64,000 nt of DNA from Hermatobates lingyangjiaoensis (taxonomy: Eukaryota; Arthropoda; Insecta; Hemiptera; Hermatobatidae). Made by a program: the position numbers and the translations under genes. The notes under the pieces were generated by a model. It did not search any database. It saw only the letters and a program-made list of their open reading frames with translations, and was not told the origin of the DNA. Of this stretch, positions 55,765 to 64,000 are shown in pieces. How positions within the stretch are numbered: the stretch's first letter is position 1; each line of letters begins with the position of its first letter. The DNA lies in contig JAPFBL010000003.1 in NCBI GenBank assembly GCA_026182355.1, positions 2,257,001 to 2,321,000 of the forward strand. The letters are read 5' to 3'.

Positions 55765-55925
55765 TTCTGAGGTAAAATGGATAAACCAACAAAAGTCTCC
55801 ACACAAATGAAGTTTTATTCAACACGTTTCGAACACTTTGTGTTCATCATCAGGAAGACACTATAATACAAATTATATCTAATTAGTTACAAAAATTAGA
55901 GTGAAATAATAAAATTCAATTAAGA
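55765..55925 (-). repeat. PLE-type terminal repeat, family G (inverted copy)
   Basis: It is the reverse complement of 13.64-13.85 kb. On the minus strand (about 55,860-55,812) the order is TTC, CTGATGAT, GAACAC-AAA-GTGTTC hairpin, GAA, ACGTGTT, GAA, then TAAAACTTCATTTGTGTGG. The core CTGATGA is intact here, while the 13.7-kb copy reads TTGATGA. The plus-strand left edge ATTCTGAGGTAAAATGGATA matches the other copy. Confidence 0.75.
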
Positions 55926-56849
55926 AAAATGAAGACATACCCAAGGATGTGGTACTGACGGGTTAGTCCAGTGAAACAACTAGTAGGAAACAGATCCGTT
56001 GCGAAAGAGTGGGGATAGGCATTTAGGAGATAAGGTGACAAAAGGCTTCGGGTATGCTTGAAAACCGTTAACTGAAATACTGAATAACTAACAATCAATC
56101 ATATTTAAAACTAAAAAAAACCGGTAAATTGAAATATTTCATTTTTTTACCCAGTATAAAATAACATTTATGAAAGGTGTGTCTTCATATTATAATATTA
56201 CCTTGAAACATTCGTATTTGTGCTGACATTTATGTTCAAGTTTGTGTTCCTAAAATTATTCATTTTAAACCTCTAATGTAATAGTTTAATATGCTTACTT
56301 TCGGAATTTCATACATCTGGTTAATACGAAGGTTCCTACTACGAATTGTAAATAAAAACGTCAGCTTTCAAAGTTTCATTTGAACCTAGAAAATCTACCG
56401 ATTCGTGATAAATAAAATTTGTTTTATATATATGTACAACAAGAATTAACAGTATATTTGTGAAAAAAAAGCCATCATCTAAACAGCAATAAGATTTCTA
56501 AAAATGGAACTAAGCTCGGTTAACTCTAAGATCTTTCGTAGAAAATAACTGGTTAGGTTTATTCCATACTGGTAATAGATTTTATATCTGGAGTCATATT
56601 TTACCTGAATTATGTTGAGAGAATTTATTTTTGATTCTTCTTTATTTGTAATGCCGTTATTTGTATGCTATTATATTACTGACTGTTTTCTTTTATATTT
56701 ATTTAAATAATTCGGCAAAAACGGAATTAACAGGTATTCCAAGTTTCGCCAGTTTGCAAACAAACAAGTAACAAGCAATAAAGATCAACAGTTTCATAAG
56801 TATAGAAGATGGTATTTATATCAGGTTTTGGAAGGAAATTGTAAGAAAA
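55926..56849. other. AT-rich sequence, nothing recognised
   Basis: A 60-codon minus frame at 55,916-56,098 has no known domain. No other signal was recognised. Confidence 0.4.
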
Positions 56850-56915
56850 CCCCCATAGAATAGACTGTAGAGCGCTGGACTTCCAATGCGAAGGTCGTGG
56901 GTTTGATTTCCACAA
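56850..56915 (+). pseudogene. tRNA-like sequence, tRNA pseudogene or SINE head
   Basis: TAGACTGTAGAGCGCTGG resembles an A box. GACTTCCAATGC would place TCC in the anticodon loop. GTGGGTTTGATTTCCAC makes a five-pair T arm with a B-box-like loop. The anticodon stem does not pair and the acceptor stem is not convincing, so it is not a working tRNA. The reverse-strand frame over it (SHWKSSALQSIL) is typical of such relics. Confidence 0.5.
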
Positions 56916-57628
56916 AAATATACGTATATTTTATGACTTCTTCAGACAATGCACGGTGGCAAAAAAAAAGGTCGATCATCAGTGTTTTATAAGTTTACAG
57001 ATTAATACAAACATGACCATGACGATGTGATCACTGGAGTCACATCTCAAATCATATTGTTAGTTCTCATTCATAGCGTTTCAAGCTGCCCTGGTTACAA
57101 CCGCATTTACTCTGGACAATTTGGATACAGACATTGTTCGCAGGCAACACCCTAAATCAGAGCGAGCATCTGAAAGAAAGCCCTGTGAGATAACTATGCG
57201 GGTAGTTCTCCTGTTAATTGAGAATGGAATTCAGATTTCACATGAGTTGAATTCCATACTTAGATTCACTTTGGTGAAGAAGTTGGAATGTTAATGTGGG
57301 ATCTAAAATGAGAGCCGGATATTTAACATGGGTCTGACAAGGGATGACCCATGCAAGGCATTTCGAGCCAACTCCACTGGAACAGGAGATGGATGATGAC
57401 AAATGTAAGACTATACAGTTATGATATACCGACCGCTTGTGAAGGCCTCAGTAATTAGTAATGCTCCTCCAAATTCATTAACCCCTCTACATGCAAATAT
57501 TATTAACAACAGCAATACAACTACTATTATTAAAATATTAACACACAAAAAATCTGAAATGGCTTCCACTCAATCGTAGACTTCACCTTTCATCAATATA
57601 ACTAACAAATAATTTACTTCACATGTTT
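56916..57628. other. Mixed composition, nothing recognised
   Basis: The stretch 57,110-57,410 is richer in GC and may be an old element. A GAATTCAGATTTCACATGAG, TTGAATTCCATACTTAGATT near-palindrome is present. No copy elsewhere in the window and no coding signal was recognised. Confidence 0.35.
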
Positions 57629-58092
57629 GTTTAGAACAGTGTTTCCCAAACTTTTTCGAGCGAGCGCCCCCTTGGGTCCGTAAACCTATACTCAACACTC
57701 CTCAATAATCAGAATCTTAGACTAAATAACGAAATGAGTAACATTTTAATAATAAAATTAATATAATAACTAATCGAATATTTATTTATAATCCAATATA
57801 TGTATTGTTTCATAGCATATTTATGCAAAAGGATTAATACACAATAAAAGAAACTTAGATGAGAGTATACTTTTAACATAAAAATAAATTATCAAAACAA
57901 ATAATTTTAAGAAACCTTTTCCTAGAAGTTTACATGTGGTGTTTTCACTTAAATTTAGGAATTATATTGCATGGACATTTTCAATTTATGGAAATAGAAA
58001 CCCCAACTCTTTTTTGCATTAGCGCCCTCCGATATCAAAGCACCGCCCCCAGGGGGTCGTTACCGCCCACTTTGGGAAACACTGGTTTAGAA
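57629..58092. mobile_element. hAT-type MITE with 8-bp target duplication
   Basis: The element runs 57,637-58,084 (448 bp). It begins CAGTGTTTCCCAAACTTTTT and ends CACTTTGGGAAACACTG. The outer ~17 bp of inverted repeat have few mismatches, and GC-rich subterminal blocks (AGCGCCCCC at the left, GCACCGCCCCC at the right) follow. GTTTAGAA occurs exactly at 57,629-57,636 and 58,085-58,092. The 8-bp duplication and CAGTG ends are typical of hAT elements. The AT-rich interior has no transposase, so it depends on an autonomous relative. Confidence 0.92.
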
Positions 58093-58744
58093 CAACTGGT
58101 GAACGCCTGCTTGGTATGGTTCTATTGAAAGGGTATGATTTAATAATAACATGAAGCAGTAACATTAAAAGGAATTTAAATTATACTAATTGAATTAATA
58201 ATATTAAATATGAATTAATATGGATTACTTAAATCCTATTAAATTGCTCAAAACTCAGAAAAATAACCATTACTAAACAGTTAAAATCATAACACACACT
58301 AATATATTATTAGTGTTTGCACTAAATGGAAGTTGCAAGCTTAGAAGCAATGTAAGCTAATGAATATTAATTTGACGCGGGAAAGTTTGCTTAGTTCATT
58401 ATATTGATAATTCCTATCGGTTATCCTGTCAGAGAGTTTATAAAAACATAATAAATAAAATACCTGTAAATATTCTTCGGGGTTCCATTCTTTTTTATGG
58501 ATTATTTTTAAATTCCTTTTTGTTAGATTAATTTAGATTTTTTTTTTTTGGTAGTAGGCGAATTAACATTCGCGTTTATCCAGGCCTGCTAAGCATGACA
58601 GACGTACAAAGTGAACGAACTTACCGACTAAGACATCGAGCGTACTTAATAATTTAATAGTAATACAAAAGAGAGGGAAATTATAAGCTTCACTATAAAA
58701 ATAGTATAGCGAAGAAAATCTTTCAAGTACTCATAATAAATTAG
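58093..58744. other. AT-rich sequence, nothing recognised
   Basis: No coding or repeat signal was recognised. A GC-richer patch near 58,550-58,640 was not identified. Confidence 0.4.
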
Positions 58745-59095
58745 CTGGTAGACCGTGAAGTCTAAGTGGTAACATCGGAACTTGGAATCTTCGCCATAAG
58801 GCTAGATTTTTTCAAGTGGGAGGTGGCATATGTTGTGCACTCTACCTTTCGGAGAAGCTGCCGATCTCCGGCATGTACAACGCCTGGAACAAGTTAAAGA
58901 TCCCTAGCCGATAAACTTGAGTGCAGAAGAACATACGCCTGCTAATGTAAAACCAACCCGGTGGTAATTAGGCTCATCTATGATTCAGAAAGCGTGCAAA
59001 ATAATAAATGAACCACATTATCCAACCCTTGTACAGTACTACAGGTGAAAGACTGTGATTGTGGGTGCTGGAAACTACATGATACATTAACTGCA
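58745..59095 (+). mobile_element. SINE-like element with different head, tail type C
   Basis: The head GTCTAAGTGGTAACATCGGA, ACTTGGAATCTTCGCC looks tRNA-derived but differs from the main SINE. The middle keeps CTTTCGGAGAAG and CAAGTTAAAGATCCCTAG, which match the main family's central domain. The end GCAAAATAATAAATGAACCA and GGTGAAAGACTGTGATTG matches the tail at 60.05-60.13 kb. It is probably a sister SINE sharing domain and tail. Confidence 0.6.
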
Positions 59096-59782
59096 AATAT
59101 TATGGATTTGATTTCGAGTACAGTATATTTTAACTTATATGAATCTTTTGTAATTAATTGCATTCAAATATGAATATTTCAATTGATAATTGGCATCGAT
59201 TAATAGCCTAAATTTTTTCTAATGAACTACTTGTTCTCCTCTGTTTGTTAAAGAAAATTAATATAAACAAATCTAACAGATCATTTTATGTAGCATACAA
59301 TAATTTTGTCATTTTTGGTGTTATACTACAACTTTAAATCAAGAAAATTCATGGCATTATTATCATGTAATCCTTACATTAAGGTAAAACTAAATACGAA
59401 AATTTAATGTTTTTAGAATGAACACCAAAAAAAAGAAGAAAATTACGATGAAGTACCTTTCTCATCACGTTTACGGGTTGAACAACAATAAGACCCTCAA
59501 ACAATAAGACATGTATTTACCCATTGGATTGATAAATCGTGACAAATTTCACTAAGATCTGGCAAATGATACGACCTGTACTGATTACAAAATGTTCGAT
59601 AAACAACCTGCACAACCAAACATCAACGTCATCAGCTACAGTCAAATTACTCGGTTATAGCGACAATCTGCTACAACGACCAACTTAAGGTCTGGTTCCT
59701 GCGCATTGACTCTATATAATGTACAAGGGTATAACAACGTCGCTTATTTGGGTATATCATCTATTTCATTAATATGTCGGAG

Positions 59783-60140
59783 GGACCAGGTTAGCTTAGT
59801 GGTTAACGTACTCTCCTCTGAACTGGTAGGTTCGGGGTTCGATAACCACCTGGTCCTCGATTTATTGACGTGGAATGTGAATAAGTCTTCTTATCTCGGA
59901 GAGTACGTTAAGCCGTCGGTGCCGAGCCTGAGCGATGTCAGGTATTCGTTAAAGATGCCTATTCTATATACACTTGAGTTAGGCAAAATTTAGAACTCCC
60001 AATGTAGAATGTGGCAATTTAGGGCAGATAAAGTGGCTTGCCCATTACAAAAATGGGTGCCAAATAATAAATGAGGCACAATTTCGCTCCTAGAATAGCA
60101 CAAAAGGTGAAAGTCTAATAAGTTTGGGAGTTGGAAAACA
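59783..60140 (+). mobile_element. tRNA-derived SINE, tail type C
   Basis: Clear A box (GGTTAGCTTAGTGGTTAACG), then CTGGTAGGTTCGGGGTTCG with the B box, GGTCCTCGATTTATTGACG, CTCGGAGAGTACGTTAAGCC, TCGTTAAAGATGCC and ACTTGAGTTAGGCAAAATTT. It then passes into a third type of tail: CATTACAAAAATGGGTGCC, AAATAATAAATGAGGCACAA, AGGTGAAAGTCTAATAAG. The head is among the best preserved in the window. A 95-codon frame over it is not a gene. Confidence 0.88.
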
Positions 60141-60569
60141 AAGAAATCATAATGTCATCGATATGATGATTGAATTCAACAAGTCTGGACTGGGTTGAGA
60201 AATGAATTTACCGATGAGGAGATGTTTAAAGTAAATGAAACGATGTATGTATATGAACTAATTATTTCTTGACAAAAATACAGGTTTAAAAGGGAGAAGT
60301 GCTTTGGTGGTAAATTAAAATCAAAAGAACGCATCAGTGTTCTAGTAGCTGTCAATATGTCAGGGACTGAAAAAGACAACTCCTTATTATTGGAGAATCT
60401 ACGGAACCAGGATGGCTTAAGAATATCAAAGACCTGACTATTGATTACAAAAGTTCTAAGCCATCCAGGAGGTCTTCTGATATTGATACATCTATAAGAA
60501 CCTAGGAATCAAAACCGCCTCAAATACAAAAAAAAACCCTACTGTTAATTAGGAATTGTCTTGCTCAAC
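60141..60569. other. AT-rich sequence, nothing recognised
   Basis: GGATGGCTTAAGAA and an inverted CTAAGCCATCC lie near 60,410-60,462, forming a short imperfect hairpin. No coding signal was recognised. Confidence 0.35.
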
Positions 60570-60900
60570 GAAGAGTTGAAAGTTTAAAATTTAAAAACTC
60601 CTTACTCTTCTACCTAAACAACTTCTCGTTACAACCTTTATATCAGGGATTATATGCTTAAAAGTTCATTCACATCTTAGAAACCATACCACAGAAAAAA
60701 GTGAAACCAAACATTTCAATTTTAAACACTTTGCTATTAACCATACAGATGGATATAAGATACGTTTAAAACAATTCCTGCAGTACTATGCTCCGTTAAA
60801 ATCTCCACAAGATTTAGCAAACAAGCATAAATACATTCAAAATTACAAAAAAAAAACAATTCTCATCTATTATGTAACTATTCACCTTGTTGTAATAAGT
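60570..60900 (+). pseudogene. Possible PLE GIY-YIG relic
   Basis: From about 60,648 one frame reads KVHSHLRNHTTEKSETKHFN, FKHFAINHTDGYKIRLKQFL. This resembles the second half of a GIY-YIG domain in PLEs (R.N.HR......L..HF..H...D..I.IL). The catalytic Tyr/Gly part is not evident and the frame contains no Cys cluster. The identification is by eye and tentative. Confidence 0.35.
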
Positions 60901-61129
60901 GTCTATAATAATTTATTCAATCATAACGAGTAGTTGCAAAAAGTCAGCTTTATTTTATGGAAACAGATTTCTAGAAAATTAAAGGGTCTTATATTATAGA
61001 TAGTGAAAGGCTATGACACAACAGGAATGGGATAGCAACGGGCGAACAGTATAAAGGGTCTTTTATACATACAATTATCTCTTTGAAAACAAATTACGGG
61101 GAAACCTGTGCAAATATAAGTAAGACTAG
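60901..61129. other. AT-rich sequence, nothing recognised
   Basis: Nothing beyond short purine runs was recognised. Confidence 0.4.
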
Positions 61130-61745
61130 ACGAGTATTGTGGATGGAAGGAGATTTGCAAGTGAGAGGGAGAGAAAGCGAGGGCTGAACTGGTTTAGTCT
61201 AGAACGGCCGCGATATGTAGGGCGGAGGCTTGGCAGGCCAAGGTCAGGGTCGACACGAGAGCAGACACTATTGATCTCAGCTTCTGAAGAGCAGCACTTC
61301 CAAGCTGCCTGGACCATAGCAGTCATTAGCTATTCCAATCTAATGAATATAGTGCCCAGCCTATCGGAGCCAAAGCAAACATTGCCAATCACAGTATCCT
61401 GCAAACAAACCCGCTCTAGCCTTACTAACCAGTGCAATATTACCGACCTCATACTCTGAAAATCGCCGTTGACGATCTCCAGACACAAAGTAAACATTAG
61501 CTCAGTTTGCTGAAGAAAAGTAAGGTCCAACCTCTGAGCCCAATGGAAATTTAAACCATCTCATATTCTGTAGGAACAGATCAAACATTAGAGATATCCA
61601 TTACTGAGGAGCAGCACTCTAGGGTCTCCTAGACTAGAACATTGTCAAACCCAGTTTTTGAAATTCCGCAGTGCCCCCAGACCCGTTAAAACATTAGAGA
61701 TCCCAGCTTTTAATGACCGTGAAAGCTGAAGCTCGCCAAATACTG
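61130..61745. repeat. GC-richer degenerate tandem repeat, period about 90-116 bp
   Basis: The block RYAAACATTAGAGATCYCAG recurs in degraded form at about 61,263, 61,373, 61,488, 61,577 and 61,686. AGAGCAGCACTTCCAAG and GGAGCAGCACTCTAGG mark a second shared block, and AGTGCCCAGCC / AGTGCCCCCAGACC a third. Composition is clearly richer in GC than the surroundings. Overlapping 66- and 106-codon frames (61,126-61,530) run through the repeats with no known domain. I take it as a decayed tandem array. Confidence 0.6.
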
Positions 61746-63044
61746 GAGTTAATATATAAATAACCACTCATTTATATTAACATGGTGTTCAGAAAATGGA
61801 AAAGTATCCATTATTATTAAGTTCTTTAATTCTTTATTTTATGTCCCAGTGAATACAATCTATTCAGTCCGTTAGAAATTAGCTCATTTTCAAGCAGTAT
61901 TTCAAGTCATTAAAGAAATAGAATAGTCCTTACAGAAATAATTTCACAGTACTAATCTATCATAAAAATCTATTTTTGCATCAACTACTATATTTTAATT
62001 CCTCATGAAGCAAGACAACATCCTGCCTCCTACTATTCGTCAAAGACTTATGAAATGTATTCTTCAAATGACCGAACACTTTATGCCATGATTTCCCACT
62101 TTTCACGTGAACAATGTTTGTCATTTCCTTCTGAAATGTTTGTCAAATCTTCGATACTGAAGCTAATCACCAACTCATTTAAAAGAAGTAATTAAGGTTA
62201 TGAAACCCCATTTAAAAATAGTAAACTTGGATAATTGTGAATGGTGCATATTACTCTTTAATTAGTATCCCACTAAATAGTTGCCTACTATTTATAGATT
62301 CAATAGTAAATGAACACATGAAAGCCTGAACTAAATGAGTTTAACAGGTTTCTTTTCATTTTAAAAAGCAGAATTGTCACCTTCAACCCAGAAAGGTGCC
62401 AAAAGGCAGTATTAAGTGAGGAAGACTTTAATAAATAATGCTCATTAAAGAGTTAGAAGAGGACGGTCTGTCCGTAATGGAGTGGCCAGGCTGATAAGAC
62501 TGGATCTCGCGTGCTGTTTCACTTCAGACCGGTCAATAAGTTCTTTTCTTAAACTGGCACACTTACCCCCAGATTGCCATTTGCTGCACCTCTAACTGTC
62601 GACCCCTCCCCTCTCATTAACGTCCATTCCATCAAGAATCAGTCTAAATAGAATTGTGATATTAGACTTGCTTTCCTACTAGATTCCGCAATTAAATAGA
62701 CACGAATATTATATTTCTTCATTAAACCATTTTTTTATTTTATTATCAAAGAAATGTTACTAATTTATGTGAGTGGTAATCTGGATATCCGATACTAATT
62801 TCGAATAACCATCTACTGTAGTATACATTAATATATGTATGCTCATTGGATGTTCATAAACCAAAATGATGTTATGTTTTTGAATTTGTATGCCACCTAT
62901 ATTATCTTGATAATGTATTTGTGGTGCGGAGGTGCATTTTTACATTATAGACAGTCAAGATCTCTAGTCAAATAAAATTGATCAAGACCAAATTCAGAGT
63001 TTTGACGTGGATCGGACTGAATTAAATATTGGGAACACACACGT
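61746..63044. other. AT-rich sequence, nothing recognised
   Basis: A GC-richer patch at 62,460-62,640 (GGTCTGTCCGTAATGGAG, CGACCCCTCCCCTCTCATTA) was not identified and has no long frame. Confidence 0.4.
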
Positions 63045-63280
63045 AGGGAACACACATAGGCGGAGCATTGGCCCTTTGTGATACCACACAATGAAGATTG
63101 ATTCTACAGTGGCAGTCCTAAATTTTGCCTAACTCAAGTGAATTTAGAGTAGGACAAATTATCGAATACCTGACATCGTACAGGCTCGGGACCGACGGTT
63201 TAACGTCCTTCTCCGATGGACGACGTGATCAGATTTATTCATCTCCCGCATGAATAAATCGAAGACCAAGTGGGGATGAA
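63045..63280 (-). mobile_element. tRNA-derived SINE, tail type B, 5'-truncated
   Basis: The minus strand reads CATCCCCACTTGGTCTTCG, ATTTATTCATGCGGGAG, GGAGAAGGACGTTAAACC, GAGTTAGGCAAAATTTAGG, then tail B (TTCATTGTGTGGTATCACAA, AGGGCCAATGC). The A and B boxes are missing, so the copy starts in the body. Confidence 0.85.
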
Positions 63281-64000
63281 AATATTGGTTCAACAAATCA
63301 GTGCTATATTCTGCCACTATAACAGCATTCAACGAGAAGTCCTGTAAGTGTTGGCATTAAAATCAAACAAAACATTTTGTAATTTTAATAATTACAAAAG
63401 ATACCCATAATTTAAATAAGTCAATTTTTACCAACAAAGATATTCATTCACCAATTCGCATTACTTTACCCAGATCCCATTTTCTTCCAAATTTGTGGGA
63501 AATCTCTAAAATTTATTTGTTTTGCTTAAGCTTAAGATATTTATGTATAATGAAATTATTTAACACAATTACATTATTATTTACAATGAACCAATCACGA
63601 AATACAGGCATCCTACTAGTTACAAGATATACCTGTTTGCCTTTACCTGTTGTTTCTTTATATTTTTGCCCTAATTTATTAGTTAATTTGAGTTTTTTTA
63701 AGAAAATAGTTATGAAGAAATTTTATTTAAATAACACAAATATCCATTGCCTTTATTTATATCCAAAAACTAGAAAAGCTAATATTATTCAATCAACAAT
63801 ACTTATAAAAACCCTTCATTTTCAGACATATGTATTCCTAACAGTTGCTTTCTAAACTTTTTGTTAACTAAAATGAAATTTATTTTTTTTTTTAGGTTAT
63901 CCCGGATTATATTTTTTTATTTTTTACTTATAACATTTAATAACATAAAAATGCCAAGACTGTTAACAATTAACTCCATTATTGAAAACTATGATTTGAA
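63281..64000. other. AT-rich sequence with an unrecognised 120-codon frame
   Basis: The plus frame 63,493-63,855 is the longest open frame here outside known elements. Its translation is rich in Leu, Ile, Tyr, Asn and Phe, as expected from AT-rich non-coding DNA, and shows no domain. A run of T near 63,885 follows. I do not call it a gene. Confidence 0.35.

Noticed and set aside
56850..56915. A functional tRNA-Gly (TCC)
   Set aside because: The anticodon stem does not pair and the acceptor stem is absent. Only the T arm is convincing, so it is a pseudogene or SINE head.
61126..61530. Overlapping 66-106 codon frames in the GC-rich block
   Set aside because: They run through degenerate tandem repeats and show no domain. 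Higher GC content makes longer chance frames likely.
63493..63855. A 120-codon frame as a membrane protein gene
   Set aside because: Its hydrophobic composition follows from AT-rich DNA; no domain, no neighbouring exon and no promoter evidence is visible.

Overview
This is AT-rich animal (metazoan) nuclear DNA, built almost entirely of mobile elements and tandem repeats. No host protein-coding gene, rRNA or functional tRNA could be supported. The element mix is a Jockey-type LINE, a mariner, tRNA-derived SINEs, a hAT-type MITE and many GIY-YIG Penelope-like elements (PLEs). This fits an invertebrate, probably an arthropod and possibly a chelicerate, but that is inference and nothing here fixes the species.

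Layout. 0-6 kb: a SINE, then a head-to-head inverted pair of 5'-truncated PLEs (about 2.65-4.61 kb) between other PLE terminal foldbacks. 6-20 kb: unique AT-rich DNA, three foldback or terminal repeats (6.8, 12.0 and 13.7 kb), a PLE cluster (14.6-15.6 kb), a PLE fragment with the last codons of its ORF (18.6-19.2 kb) and an internally deleted mariner (19.27-20.17 kb). 20.8-28.0 kb: a repeat called here family X, split by an apparently complete 5.06-kb Jockey-type LINE (21,881-26,939) with two intact overlapping ORFs and a 12-bp target-site duplication. 29.0-33.1 kb: a 4.1-kb satellite of 23-bp units. 33-43 kb: SINEs, a decayed LINE reverse transcriptase and a decayed PLE. 43.5-45.0 kb: four different foldbacks in a row, separated by TA microsatellites. 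46.7-48.1 kb: a satellite of 147-bp dimeric units. 48.9-64 kb: more foldbacks, a 1.6-kb family X copy, a hAT MITE, a SINE pair and a GC-richer degenerate ~115-bp tandem repeat.

The most notable pattern concerns the PLE-type terminal sequences. At least six unrelated families occur repeatedly as near-perfect inverted dimers, usually in or beside (TA)n. Several share one fold that can be drawn by hand: a 3-4 bp stem I, a YUGANRA-like core plus one extra base, a hairpin, GAA, a short self-complementary block, an NUH triplet, and the other half of stem I. This is the layout of a hammerhead ribozyme with a minimal stem III. Hammerheads are already known from PLEs. What deserves checking is the constant extra core base, the spread over several families in one window, and the independently placed palindrome axes.

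The only genes that look able to work together are the two LINE ORFs: a zinc-knuckle RNA-binding protein and an endonuclease/reverse transcriptase. All other coding traces (PLE, mariner, older LINE) are truncated or broken. Positions of repeat edges are read by eye and may be off by several bases.
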